A stretch of 54,780 nucleotides of DNA, taken from assembly GCA_913056145.1 (NCBI GenBank), contig CAJXMI010000004.1:1-54780 (forward strand). Direction: 5' to 3'. The notes below the pieces were generated by a model. That model ran no database searches. It was not told the DNA's origin and saw nothing but the letters and a program-made list of their open reading frames with translations. A program made the translations under genes and the position numbers. This document shows, piece after piece, positions 41,598-54,780 of the stretch; within the stretch, counting starts at the first letter, position 1; the number at the start of each line of letters is the position of its first letter. Source of the stretch: an uncultured Spiribacter sp. GTDB lineage: Bacteria; Pseudomonadota; Gammaproteobacteria; Nitrococcales; Nitrococcaceae.

Positions 41598-42272
41598 TCA
41601 CAGCAGACCGCGCTCGGCAAAACTCACCGGGCGCCCCTCGCCCACCACAAAATGATCCAGCACCCGGATATCGACGGTGCCGAGCGCCTCGGCCAGGCGC
41701 TGGGTCATCATTTCATCGGCATGACTGGGCTCGGCGACACCCGAAGGGTGGTTATGCGCCAGGATCACCGCCGCCGCATTCAGCTCAATGGCTCGGCGGA
41801 CCACCTCGCGCGGGTAAACGCTGGCCGCATTGATGGTGCCGCGGAACAACTCCTCAAAGGCAATCATCTGGTGGCGATTGTCGAGAAACAGGCAGGCGAA
41901 GATCTCATAGGGCAGATGACGCAGGCGTGCGGTGAGGTAGTGGCGTGTGTCATCAGGTCCGGTCAGCGCCTCGCCCGATGACAGCCGGGCATGCAAATGC
42001 CGGCGGCCCATTTCGAGCACCGCCTGGAGCTGCACGTATTTGGCGGTGCCGAGGCCGTGGTGTCCGGTAAACACCTGCAGTTCCGACTCAAGCAGCGGCC
42101 GCAGCCCCCCGAACGCGGCCAGCAAATCACGGGCCATGTCCACCGCGCTGCGGCCGCGCACACCAGTGCGCAGAAAAATGGCCAACAACTCCGCATCCGA
42201 TAGCGCAGCCGCGCCGCGAGCCAGCAGCTTCTCGCGGGGACGCTCGCCCTGCGGCCAATGATTGATCCCCAT
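41598..42272 (-). CDS. radC: RadC family protein (JAMM/MPN+)
   Basis: [48 protein letters not shown]. Confidence 0.95.
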   Translation of the reverse strand: MGINHWPQGERPREKLLARGAAALSDAELLAIFLRTGVRGRSAVDMARDLLAAFGGLRPLLESELQVFTGHHGLGTAKYVQLQAVLEMGRRHLHARLSSGEALTGPDDTRHYLTARLRHLPYEIFACLFLDNRHQMIAFEELFRGTINAASVYPREVVRRAIELNAAAVILAHNHPSGVAEPSHADEMMTQRLAEALGTVDIRVLDHFVVGEGRPVSFAERGLL

Positions 42273-42355
42273 GAATGACCTCCCTGTTGCAGTTTTCATG
42301 TGCGGGGCAACAGTGTAAGTTCCGGGCTTTGGTCACGCTGTGAACCTGTTCCGCA

Positions 42356-43582
42356 ATGACACTTTCTGCCGAGCGCATCGTCCTGGGGGTCAGCGGTGGC
42401 ATCGCCGCCTACAAGGCCCCCGACCTGGTTCGCCGTCTTCGAGAGGCGGGCGCCGAAGTCCGCGTGGTGCTCACGCAGGGCGCCCGGGCCTTTGTGGGGC
42501 CGCTCACCTTTCAGGCGGTCTCGCATCAGCCGGTGCACACCGATCTGCTTGACCCCGCGGCCGAGGCCGGCATGGGTCATCTCGAGCTGGCGCGCTGGGC
42601 CGATCGGGTGGTCATCGCACCGGCTACGGCGGACTGTCTGGCCCGCCTTGCTGCCGGGCTGGCCGACGACCTGCTGACCACGCTGTGCCTGGCCACCGAG
42701 GCACCGATCACCGTTTGCCCGGCGATGAATCATGTCATGTGGCGCGCCGCCGCCACGCAGGACAACCTGGCAACCCTGGTACAGCGCGGTATCGACGTGA
42801 TTGGCCCGGAGGAGGGCTCACTGGCCGAGGGGGAATCCGGCCCCGGGCGGCTGACCGAACCGGCCGAGGTCGTCCGTCGGCTGATCGCGGCACCCGCAGC
42901 CCCGCGCACTGCCGGCCATGCCCCCAAAAGCGGGCCGCTTGCCGGCCGCCATGTGCTGATCACGGCCGGGCCCACGCGTGAGGCGATTGACGCAGTGCGT
43001 TTCATTGCCAATCGCAGCAGCGGACGCATGGGCTTCGCGCTGGCAGCGGCCGCTCAGGCAAGCGGTGCCCGCGTTACCCTGATCGCCGGCCCGTCCACCG
43101 AGCCAACCCCCACCAACGTGGAACGGATCGACGTGGAGACAGCCCTCGAGATGCATGCCGCCACGCTGGCGCGGGCGTCGGCCAGCGATCTCTTCATTGC
43201 CGCCGCCGCCGTGGCGGATTACCGCGTGGCCGACCCCGTCACGCACAAGCTCAAGAACTCCCGGGAGCAGCAAACCCTGGCGCTGGTCGCCAACCCCGAC
43301 ATCCTGCGCGACGTGGCGGCCCTCCCGAACGGGCCCTTCACGCTTGGTTTTGCTGCCGAAACCGAGGCCCTGGAAGAGCATGCGCGCCACAAACTGACCG
43401 CCAAGGGCCTTGATATGATCGCGGCCAACCGCGTGGGCGACGGCATGGGCTTTGAGGTCGCGGACAACACACTGCATGTTCTCTGGCCCGATGGCGCAGT
43501 CACCCTGGGCCCGGCCACCAAGGGCCAAATCGCCCACGACCTTCTGACCATTGCCGGAGAACAACTTGATGGAGCAGGTTGA
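42356..43582 (+). CDS. coaBC: Bifunctional phosphopantothenoylcysteine decarboxylase / phosphopantothenate-cysteine ligase
   Basis: [61 protein letters not shown]. Confidence 0.96.
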   Translation: MTLSAERIVLGVSGGIAAYKAPDLVRRLREAGAEVRVVLTQGARAFVGPLTFQAVSHQPVHTDLLDPAAEAGMGHLELARWADRVVIAPATADCLARLAAGLADDLLTTLCLATEAPITVCPAMNHVMWRAAATQDNLATLVQRGIDVIGPEEGSLAEGESGPGRLTEPAEVVRRLIAAPAAPRTAGHAPKSGPLAGRHVLITAGPTREAIDAVRFIANRSSGRMGFALAAAAQASGARVTLIAGPSTEPTPTNVERIDVETALEMHAATLARASASDLFIAAAAVADYRVADPVTHKLKNSREQQTLALVANPDILRDVAALPNGPFTLGFAAETEALEEHARHKLTAKGLDMIAANRVGDGMGFEVADNTLHVLWPDGAVTLGPATKGQIAHDLLTIAGEQLDGAG

Positions 43583-44024
43583 ATTACGCCTCCTGGACCC
43601 CCGCCTCGGCCATGAATTTCCGCTGCCCGACTACGCAACCGATGGCTCGGCGGGGATTGATCTGCGGGCCTGCCTGAAGGCAAGCGAAACGCTCGCACCC
43701 GGCGATACGATGCTGATTCCGTCGGGCATGGCCGTCCACATCGCCGACAATAGCCACGCCGCGGTGGTGCTGCCACGCTCGGGGCTCGGTCACAAGCATG
43801 GCATTGTCCTTGGCAACCTGGTCGGGCTCATCGACTCCGACTATCAGGGCGAAATCTTTATCTCGTGCTGGAATCGTAGCGACACGCCTTTCACCGTCGA
43901 ACCGGGCGAGCGCATCGCCCAGCTCGTGTTTCTGCCCGTGGCCCGCCCCGCCTTTCGTCAGGTTGAGGCCTTTGCGGCCTCGACACGCGGCGACGGTGGC
44001 TTCGGGCATACCGGCCGGCAATAA
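43569..44024 (+). CDS. dut: dUTP diphosphatase
   Basis: [49 protein letters not shown]. Confidence 0.96.
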   Translation: MEQVELRLLDPRLGHEFPLPDYATDGSAGIDLRACLKASETLAPGDTMLIPSGMAVHIADNSHAAVVLPRSGLGHKHGIVLGNLVGLIDSDYQGEIFISCWNRSDTPFTVEPGERIAQLVFLPVARPAFRQVEAFAASTRGDGGFGHTGRQ

Positions 44025-44041
44025 ACGGCAAGGAGCGCCCA

Positions 44042-45421
44042 ATGCAGACCATAGACCCTGCCATCCTCCGCACCTACGACATCCGCGGGCTTGTGGACCG
44101 CGATCTGACCGAGGCCAGCGTCGAGGCACTGGGTCAGGCCATCGGCAGCGCGGCCGCCGCAGCCGATCAAACGGCCGTCGTGGTGGGATATGACGGCCGC
44201 GAATCGAGCCCGCGGCTTGCGGCGGCGCTACGCCGCGGGCTGGTGGCCGCCGGCCGGCGCGTGCTCGACATCGGCCAGGTGCCTACGCCCGTCATGTACT
44301 TTGCCACTCACCATCTCAATACCGGCACGGGCGTTGCCGTTACCGGCAGTCACAACCCGGCCGAGTACAACGGTCTCAAGACAATGATCGCGGGCCGCCC
44401 CCTGTGGGGCGAGGGCATCACCGACCTGGGACGGCGCCTGCGCGAGTCCGATCTGGTCAAGGGCAAAGGCAGCGAAGCGACCGCTGATGTCCTCGACGCC
44501 TACGCCGCGCGCATCACCGGCGAAATCCGTCTGGCCCGCCCCCTGCGCGTGGTGGTGGACTGCGGCAACGGCGTTCCGGGCGCCCTCGCACCAGCGGTGC
44601 TGGAGGCGATCGGGGCCGAGGTTACGCCCCTGTTCTGTGACGTGGACGGCCGCTTCCCCAACCATCACCCGGATCCCACCGTGCCCGAGAACCTGGACGA
44701 CCTGATCCGGACCGTTCGCGAGCAGGGTGCCGATGTGGGGCTTGCCTTTGACGGCGATGGCGACCGGCTGGGTGTGGTTGATGACACCGGCCATATCATC
44801 TGGGCGGATCGGCAGATGATGCTGTATGCCCGGGCCATCCTCAGCGAGCGCCCCGGCAGCAGCATTGTCTTTGATGTGAAGTGCAGCGGCCGTCTCGCCG
44901 ATGTCATCCGTCAGGCCGGTGGCGAGCCGATCATGTGGAAGACCGGGCACTCACTCATCAAGGAAAAGCTGCGCGAGACCGGGGCGCCCATCGCCGGCGA
45001 GATGAGCGGGCATCTGTTCTTCAACGACCGCTGGTATGGCTTTGACGATGCCACCTATGCCGCCGCGCGCCTGCTCGAGATTCTGGCGGCCGATCCGCGA
45101 CCCGCGAGCGCCGTCTTTGCTGAACTGCCCGAACCCGTTACCACCCCCGAGATCCGTCTGGACCTCGAGGAGGGACAGCCGCACCGGCTCATCGATGCCC
45201 TCATGGCCCAGGCGACCGACTTCGACGATGCCACCGTTACCACCCTCGATGGGCTACGCGTGGACTTCGATGATGGCTGGGGCCTGGTGCGTGCCTCGAA
45301 CACCCAGCCCTGCCTGGTAATGCGCTTTGAGGGCCGGGATCAGGCAGCGCTCGAGCGGATCCGCGAGCGGTTTGACGGCCTGATTCGGGCCGCCGCAGAT
45401 ATTGCAGACGTTCCAATTTGA
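44042..45421 (+). CDS. algC: Phosphomannomutase/phosphoglucomutase
   Basis: ILRTYDIRGLVDRDLTE; VTGSHNPAEYNGLKTM active site; DGDGDRLGVVD; GEMSGHLFF. Confidence 0.95.
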   Translation: MQTIDPAILRTYDIRGLVDRDLTEASVEALGQAIGSAAAAADQTAVVVGYDGRESSPRLAAALRRGLVAAGRRVLDIGQVPTPVMYFATHHLNTGTGVAVTGSHNPAEYNGLKTMIAGRPLWGEGITDLGRRLRESDLVKGKGSEATADVLDAYAARITGEIRLARPLRVVVDCGNGVPGALAPAVLEAIGAEVTPLFCDVDGRFPNHHPDPTVPENLDDLIRTVREQGADVGLAFDGDGDRLGVVDDTGHIIWADRQMMLYARAILSERPGSSIVFDVKCSGRLADVIRQAGGEPIMWKTGHSLIKEKLRETGAPIAGEMSGHLFFNDRWYGFDDATYAAARLLEILAADPRPASAVFAELPEPVTTPEIRLDLEEGQPHRLIDALMAQATDFDDATVTTLDGLRVDFDDGWGLVRASNTQPCLVMRFEGRDQAALERIRERFDGLIRAAADIADVPI

Positions 45422-45431
45422 CCCGGATCAA
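45418..45431. promoter_or_regulatory. Putative FNR/ANR box upstream of cytochrome c peroxidase
   Basis: TTGACCCGGATCAA, 9/10 specific positions of TTGATNNNNATCAA; overlaps algC stop. Confidence 0.65.
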
Positions 45432-45512
45432 GGTTGCTCAAGGTTCGGCTATCCAGGCGGAGACGCCCGCCCTATCCTCAGTATCAACCACACCGACTGA
45501 GGAGCGTGAAAA

Positions 45513-46589
45513 ATGAAAACGGTCTATTCACTCACTGCAGTTGTCGCGCTGGGCCTTGCCAGCAGCGTTGCTTCTGCAAACGATGCCCTGATGGAACGGG
45601 CCCAGCTGCTCTTTGAGCCGATCCCGGAGAGCGCGGCCGACCGTCTGGCCGATCGCAACCCGATGACCGAAGAGAAGATCGAGCTCGGCAAGAAGCTGTT
45701 CTTTGATCCGCGCCTGTCGGCCAGTCAGACCATCAGCTGCAACACCTGCCACAACGTGGGTATGGGCGGCGATGACAACATCCCCAGCTCGGTAGGCCAT
45801 AACTGGCAGCGCGGTCCGCGCAACTCGCCCACCATCTTCAACGCGGTGTTCAACGTCGCGCAGTTCTGGGATGGTCGCGCCGAGGACATGACCGAGCAGG
45901 CCAAGGGCCCGATCCAGGCAGGCGTCGAGATGAACAACACGCCCGCCGTGCTCGAGGAGACGCTGAACAGCATTGGCGCCTACGTCGACGCGTTCGAGGC
46001 CGCCTTCCCTGATTCGGCCAATGCTGTCAGCTTTGACAACACGGCCAAGGCCCTCGAGGTCTACCAGGCCACGCTGATCACGCCCGACTCCCCCTTCGAT
46101 CAGTATCTGAAGGGTGATGTCGATGCACTGACCGATCAGCAGATCGCCGGCCTGGATGCCTTTATGAACAAGGGCTGTGTGGCCTGCCATAACGGCGTCA
46201 ATGTGGGCGGCCAGGGCTACTACCCGTTTGGTGTAATCAACCGCCCCGGGGCCGACATCATGCCCGAGGCCGACACGGGCCGTGCCCAGGTCACCGAGAC
46301 GGCAGCCGACGAGTACGTCTTCCGCTCCCCGTCACTGCGTAACGTCGAGCTGACGGCGCCGTACTTCCACTCCGGCAACGTCTGGGGTCTTCGGGAAGCC
46401 GTGGCCGTCATGAACGACGCGCAGCTCAACAGTGCGCTCACGGACGAGGATGTCGACAACGTCACGGCGTTCCTTCGCTCGCTGACGGGTCGCCAGCCCG
46501 AGGTGGTCTACCCCGAGCTGCCGATCAGCACGGAGTCCACGCCGCTGCCCGATATCCCGGACTATCCCCGGGCCACGGGCGAGGGCTAA
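45513..46589 (+). CDS. ccpA: Di-heme cytochrome c peroxidase
   Basis: Signal peptide; SCNTCHNVGMGG and CVACHNGVNVGG heme motifs; LGKKLFFDPRLSASQTISC. Confidence 0.94.
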   Translation: MKTVYSLTAVVALGLASSVASANDALMERAQLLFEPIPESAADRLADRNPMTEEKIELGKKLFFDPRLSASQTISCNTCHNVGMGGDDNIPSSVGHNWQRGPRNSPTIFNAVFNVAQFWDGRAEDMTEQAKGPIQAGVEMNNTPAVLEETLNSIGAYVDAFEAAFPDSANAVSFDNTAKALEVYQATLITPDSPFDQYLKGDVDALTDQQIAGLDAFMNKGCVACHNGVNVGGQGYYPFGVINRPGADIMPEADTGRAQVTETAADEYVFRSPSLRNVELTAPYFHSGNVWGLREAVAVMNDAQLNSALTDEDVDNVTAFLRSLTGRQPEVVYPELPISTESTPLPDIPDYPRATGEG

Positions 46590-46636
46590 CAGCCTCCCGG
46601 CGCTTGCGCCCCGGCTGACGGGGCGCCACCATTGGG

Positions 46637-46661
46637 CCGCACCTCCGGGTGCGGTCTTTTT
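46637..46661 (+). terminator. Rho-independent terminator after cytochrome c peroxidase gene
   Basis: CCGCACC-TCCG-GGTGCGG followed by TCTTTTTG. Confidence 0.88.
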
Positions 46662-46673
46662 GTCTGTGGATAA

Positions 46674-48235
<1,562 letters not shown>

Positions 48236-48239
48236 GCCC

Positions 48240-50882
48240 CTATCCCGTGTTACGCATGCCGGCGGCAATGCCGTTAATGCATATCATGAGCGCCTCGCGC
48301 AGGTCTTCCTCGTGGCCATGGCGGACCCGATCCAGCAGCTCGACCTGCAGCAGGTTGAGCGGGTCAACATAAGGGTTACGCACCCCGACCGAGCGCTGAA
48401 CCACCGGCGCCTCGTCCAGCGGGTTTTCATGACCGCTCACGGTCAGCACGCCGTGTCGGGTCTCAACCAGGCGCTTGCGCAGATCCTCTCCCAGGCCATG
48501 CAGTGCCTCGGGCACCAGACGCTGGTCGTACCAGGCCGCAACGGCCGGATCGCTCTTTGCCAGCACCATTTCCTGCATGTCGATAAACGCGCGAAAGAAC
48601 GGCCAGGCCTGATACATGTGCTGCAGATCCGCCTCACGCCCGGCGTCCAGCGCCTCGCGCAGGGCATCACCGGCACCCAGCCAGGCCGGCAGCAGCAGAC
48701 GGGTCTGGGTCCAGGCAAAGATCCACGGGATGGCGCGCAGACTATCGACTCCCAGCGTGGGCTTGCGGCGGGCCGGGCGGCTGCCAATGGCCAGGTGGCT
48801 GATCTCATGCTCGGGCGTGGCATGCCGGAAGTACTCGATGAAGTCGGGCGTCTCGCGCACCATGTCGCGATAGACCCGGCACGAGGTAGCGGCCAGCTGA
48901 TCCATGAGCCCTCGCCAGCCCGCTTCGGGCGGGTTGGGCGGCGCCAGCGTGGCCTCGGCCACCGCCGTGGTGTAGAGCTCGAGGTTGCGTTCAGCAATGC
49001 CCTTCAGGCCGAACTTGGCCTGAATGACCTCGCCCTGCTCGGTCACCCGCAACCGGCCGTCCACGGAACCCGGGGGCTGCGAGAGAATGGCGGCATGGGT
49101 GGGCCCGCCACCGCGGCCGATCGAGCCCCCGCGCCCATGAAAGAGGGTGAGTTTGATGCCCTTGTCACGCGCCGTCGCCACCAGCTGCTCCTGGGTCTGA
49201 TAGAGCCCCCAGGCTGCTGCCATGTGGCTCGCATCCTTGGCCGAGTCGGAATACCCGATCATGACCTCCTGGACGCCGTCGATATGCGCGCGATACCAGG
49301 GAATATCGAGCAGCTGTTCCAGCGTGGTCTGGGCACCTTCGAGGTCGGACAGGGTCTCGAACAGCGGCACGACCCGAAGCGGATCGGCCACGCCCATCTC
49401 CTTTTGCAGCAGCTTCACGGCCAGGATGTCGGAGGGCTTGGAGGCCATCGAAATCACATAAGCGCCCAGCGAACTATTGCCCATTTCGGCAACCACCCTG
49501 AGCGTGTCCAGGACCTCGGTGACGGCCTCATCGGCATCAAAGTCGCGGGGAATGAGCGGGCGTCGGCTGTCGAGCTCACGAATGAGAAAGCGCTGGCGCT
49601 CCGCCTCGTCCCAGGCGGTGTAGCTGCCAATCCCCAGCGCCTGGGTCAGCGCATCAAGCACATCACTGTGTCGTGTTGACTCCTGACGGATATCCACACG
49701 CATCAGCGTGAGCCCAAAGACAGACAGCCGCCGCAACAGATCCTTGAGCCGGCCCTCGGCGATCACCGCCCCGCCTGTGTCATGCAGCGAGCGATAGCAC
49801 ACCATCAGCGGTTCGCGCAGCTCCTCGGTGCGCCAGTAGATCAGCGCCTCGGCGGGTCGCCGCCCGGCGAGGCGTGCCTCGATCCAGTGGCGCGTGGCCA
49901 GCAGCCGGTCGCGTACGGCCTTCAGCGCTGTCCGATAGGGCTCCCAGGCATCGCCGACCCAATCGCGCAGCTCCGCGTTGGCGGTCTGCATGGACAGCTC
50001 TTCAATGAGCTCGTTGATCTCGCGCTCATAGAGCTCGACCGCCTTCCAGCGATTGAGGAGGCAGACCTCCCGCGTAACATTGGCGGTGACCCGCGGGTTG
50101 CCATCGCGATCCCCCCCCATCCACGAGCCAAAGTGTATGGGGGCGGCATCCAGCGCAAGCCCTTCGCCCGTCTGGCGGGTGAGGATACGATCCAGGCGGC
50201 GCAGGTAATGCGGCACCACGTCCCAGAGCGTTTGCTCAATAACGGCCAGCCCCCAGCGGGCCTCGTCCTGCGGCGCCGGCCGGCGACGCCGGATCTCGTC
50301 GGTCTCCCAGGCCGCGGTGATCTCGCGCCGCAGTGACTGGTGGACCTCTTCGATCTCCTCGGGCGTCGGGTCAACCCGATCACCCTGATCCAGGAGCTCG
50401 GCGATGTGGTTGTACTTCTGCAGGAGCGAGCGACGCATGACCTCGGTGGGATGCGCGGTGAGGACGAGCTCGATATCCAGGTTGGCGATCGTGGCGTGGA
50501 GGTCGGCAGGTTCGGTATGCGGCAGCATGCGCTTGAAGAATTCCTCGAGCGAGCCGCGCAGGGGGCCAGTCTCCGGGTCGCGCACCCAGGCCCGGCTGCG
50601 GCGGATACGATGATGCTGCTCGGCGATGTTGGCGAGATTGAGGAACTGCGAGAAGGCGCGCACCACGGGCACAATCATCTCGTCGGGCAATTCGCCGAGG
50701 CGCTTTTCAAGCTCGCGCCCGGCGTTGCCATCGCCGGCCCGGGCCTCTTTGGCGAGTCCGCGCACCTCCTCGATGGTCTCGTAGACGGTCACGCCCGACT
50801 GCTCATGAATGGTGCTGCCAAGCAGTCCGCCGAGCTGGCGGATGTCTTCGCGTAGCGGGGCATCACTGCGATTGTCGCTCAT
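48240..50882 (-). CDS. ppc: Phosphoenolpyruvate carboxylase
   Basis: [80 protein letters not shown]. Confidence 0.97.
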   Translation of the reverse strand: MSDNRSDAPLREDIRQLGGLLGSTIHEQSGVTVYETIEEVRGLAKEARAGDGNAGRELEKRLGELPDEMIVPVVRAFSQFLNLANIAEQHHRIRRSRAWVRDPETGPLRGSLEEFFKRMLPHTEPADLHATIANLDIELVLTAHPTEVMRRSLLQKYNHIAELLDQGDRVDPTPEEIEEVHQSLRREITAAWETDEIRRRRPAPQDEARWGLAVIEQTLWDVVPHYLRRLDRILTRQTGEGLALDAAPIHFGSWMGGDRDGNPRVTANVTREVCLLNRWKAVELYEREINELIEELSMQTANAELRDWVGDAWEPYRTALKAVRDRLLATRHWIEARLAGRRPAEALIYWRTEELREPLMVCYRSLHDTGGAVIAEGRLKDLLRRLSVFGLTLMRVDIRQESTRHSDVLDALTQALGIGSYTAWDEAERQRFLIRELDSRRPLIPRDFDADEAVTEVLDTLRVVAEMGNSSLGAYVISMASKPSDILAVKLLQKEMGVADPLRVVPLFETLSDLEGAQTTLEQLLDIPWYRAHIDGVQEVMIGYSDSAKDASHMAAAWGLYQTQEQLVATARDKGIKLTLFHGRGGSIGRGGGPTHAAILSQPPGSVDGRLRVTEQGEVIQAKFGLKGIAERNLELYTTAVAEATLAPPNPPEAGWRGLMDQLAATSCRVYRDMVRETPDFIEYFRHATPEHEISHLAIGSRPARRKPTLGVDSLRAIPWIFAWTQTRLLLPAWLGAGDALREALDAGREADLQHMYQAWPFFRAFIDMQEMVLAKSDPAVAAWYDQRLVPEALHGLGEDLRKRLVETRHGVLTVSGHENPLDEAPVVQRSVGVRNPYVDPLNLLQVELLDRVRHGHEEDLREALMICINGIAAGMRNTG

Positions 50883-50906
50883 CCCGCATTCCCTCCCTGC
50901 GGACAT

Positions 50907-50939
50907 AAAAAAATCCGAACGGCGCAATCACCGCCCGGA
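50907..50939 (-). terminator. Terminator-like hairpin in the ppc 5' leader
   Basis: Minus strand TCCGGGCG-GTGATTG-CGCC(GTT)CGGA followed by TTTTTTT, ending 25 bp before ppc ATG. Confidence 0.6.
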
Positions 50940-50959
50940 CTCTCCCCTGATAACGACTG

Positions 50960-50988
50960 ATTCTGACCAAAGGCCGCGGTGGGTTCAA
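50960..50988 (-). promoter_or_regulatory. Putative sigma70 promoter of ppc
   Basis: Minus strand TTGAAC-N17-CAGAAT (4/6 and 4/6 matches, ideal spacing). Confidence 0.4.
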
Positions 50989-51040
50989 GGAAGCGGTCCC
51001 GGCGCTTGCCCAATGCCCCGGCATCACCGAGGATGCCGAC

Positions 51041-53438
<2,398 letters not shown>

Positions 53439-53459
53439 CCCCCGGAGCGACCAACACCA

Positions 53460-53735
53460 ATGACTGACAGCACGCAAAAGCCATCCCATCTTGCGCTCTA
53501 CGAGCATGAACTCTGCGGGTTCTGCCAGATGGTCCGCCGTTCAACCGCCAACCTCGGCCTCGAAGTGGAGTCGCGCAACATCCTGCGCGAACCCCGCCGA
53601 CGGCAGGAACTGATCGAGGGCGGCGGCAAGGGCATGGTGCCGTGCCTGCGCATCGAATACCCGGACAGCCGCGTTGAGTGGCTTTACGAGTCGGCGGACA
53701 TCATTGACTATCTCAAACGCGTTGCCGGGGACTGA
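53460..53735 (+). CDS. Glutaredoxin / GST N-terminal-like protein
   Basis: LALYEHELCGFCQMVRRSTANLGLEVESRNILREPRRRQELIEGGGKGMVPCLRIE; CxxC plus cis-Pro. Confidence 0.9.
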   Translation: MTDSTQKPSHLALYEHELCGFCQMVRRSTANLGLEVESRNILREPRRRQELIEGGGKGMVPCLRIEYPDSRVEWLYESADIIDYLKRVAGD

Positions 53736-53771
53736 GCACGGTCTGCACCGCGGGCTCGGGCAGCCGGCCCG

Positions 53772-54551
53772 TCAGAGATCCCAGTCGTAGTCGATGGTGA
53801 GCGGGGCGTGGTCCGAGAAGCGATCGCTGCGGTTGACCCGCTCGGCAACGGCCGTATTGGCGATCCCGGGGGTGGCTACATGGTAGTCGATGCGCCAGCC
53901 GGTGTTGTTGGCCCAGGCCTGCCCCCGGAATGACCACCAGGTATATTGATCCTCGCCATCATTGAGACGGCGGAAGACATCCACATAGCCCGCTTCGTCA
54001 AACAACCGGTCCATCCACTCGCGCTCGTGGGGCAGAAAACCCGAGTTTTTCTTGTTGGAACGCCAGTTCTTGAGATCGCGCCAGGTATGGGCGATGTTCC
54101 AGTCACCGCAGATCACGTATTCGCGGCCATCGCTGGCCATGCCTTTCAGGCGGTCGAGCAGCGGCTCCAGAAACGCATCCTTGATCCCCTGGCGGTGTTC
54201 GCCCGAGCTGCCCGAGGGCATGTAGAGTGAAATCACGCTCAGCTTGCCGAACCGTGCCTCCAGCCAGCGCCCTTCGGAGTCGATTTCGGGGATGCCGATG
54301 CCGCGGATGTAGTCATCAGGCTTGCGCCGACTGTACACGGCGACGCCGCTGTAGCCCTTCTTCTGGGCATCGACGAATTCGGCGTGATAGCCATCGGGGA
54401 AGTACGGCCCGCCCTCGAGTTGCTCGCGCTGGGCCTTGGTTTCCTGGATGCACAGGATGTCTGGCTGCTCGGCCTCGAGCCACTCGAAAAAGCCCTTTCG
54501 CTGCGCGGCCCGGATACCATTGAGATTGGCGGTCATGATGCTGATAGTCAT
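53772..54551 (-). CDS. Exodeoxyribonuclease III family (second paralogue)
   Basis: MTISIMTANLNGIRAAQRKGFFEWLEAEQPDILCIQETKAQ; GDWNIAH; SDHAPLTIDYD. Confidence 0.93.
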   Translation of the reverse strand: MTISIMTANLNGIRAAQRKGFFEWLEAEQPDILCIQETKAQREQLEGGPYFPDGYHAEFVDAQKKGYSGVAVYSRRKPDDYIRGIGIPEIDSEGRWLEARFGKLSVISLYMPSGSSGEHRQGIKDAFLEPLLDRLKGMASDGREYVICGDWNIAHTWRDLKNWRSNKKNSGFLPHEREWMDRLFDEAGYVDVFRRLNDGEDQYTWWSFRGQAWANNTGWRIDYHVATPGIANTAVAERVNRSDRFSDHAPLTIDYDWDL

Positions 54552-54588
54552 GGCCGAAAGGATAACCGAATCAGCCGAGGAATGACCC

Positions 54589-54780
54589 ATGCAGCGTAGC
54601 GCCGATATCGACGAAGTCTGCTACCCGTTTATCCACGAACCCGGTCCCTTGTGTGACTTCGAGGTCTTCACCGACGAGCTCTGCGGCAACATCGGCGCCG
54701 CCGTTTCAACGCTGCCGTCCGATATGGCGGATCTACGCGATGATCTGGCCGCGCTGCAGCCGCTCGCCTTTCACCTGAAC
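54589..54780 (+). CDS. Partial CDS, possibly cobalamin adenosyltransferase-like (truncated by window end)
   Basis: MQRSADIDEVCYPFIHEPGPLCDFEVFTDELCGNIGAAVSTLPSDMADLRDDLAALQPLAFHLN open to window end; family call is weak. Confidence 0.4.
   Translation, partial: MQRSADIDEVCYPFIHEPGPLCDFEVFTDELCGNIGAAVSTLPSDMADLRDDLAALQPLAFHLN

Noticed and set aside
46665-46673. TGTGGATAA, perfect DnaA box (TTATCCACA) just before argB
   Set aside because: Single isolated 9-mer with no cluster, AT-rich region or dnaA/gidA context; probably chance
50914-50950. GGGGAGAGTCC...GCGCCG near ppc, reminiscent of a glycine riboswitch
   Set aside because: Lacks the conserved GCCGAAGG...GCAA core and is far too short for an aptamer

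Overview
High-GC chromosomal segment, apparently from a halophilic gammaproteobacterium (Ectothiorhodospiraceae-like; this is inferred from gene content and acidic proteins and not tested). It is dense with core housekeeping genes: prlC(C-term)-xth-ubiD-reductase-mlaA, pntAA/AB/B, priA-argS, glnK-amt, comM, a KefB-like CPA2 antiporter, tRNA-Arg(CCG), an acetylpolyamine amidohydrolase-like gene, a YeeE/YedE + periplasmic rhodanese module, rdgC, purEK, phaC, rsmJ, coaD, rsmD, an M16 peptidase pair, ftsYEX-rpoH, radC, coaBC-dut, algC, a di-heme cytochrome c peroxidase, argB, pyrE, ppc, trxB and a second exonuclease III. I saw no CRISPR array, prophage or transposon. The signals most worth follow-up are non-coding. 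(1) An orphan + strand intrinsic terminator at 26697-26723 follows a hairpin and a CU-rich anti-Shine-Dalgarno stretch, in an AT-richer gap divergent from the rhodanese/YeeE operon. This suggests an unannotated sRNA. (2) An inverted repeat in the same gap could be an operator. (3) A near-consensus sigma54 promoter with NtrC-like sites lies upstream of glnK-amt. (4) An FNR/ANR-like box lies upstream of the cytochrome c peroxidase gene. (5) A terminator-like hairpin followed by a hairpin carrying the SD sits in the ppc leader. A protein with a Cys knuckle and an MbcA/ParS/Xre (DUF2384)-like segment is the most unusual coding feature. All calls were made by eye, with no database searches.
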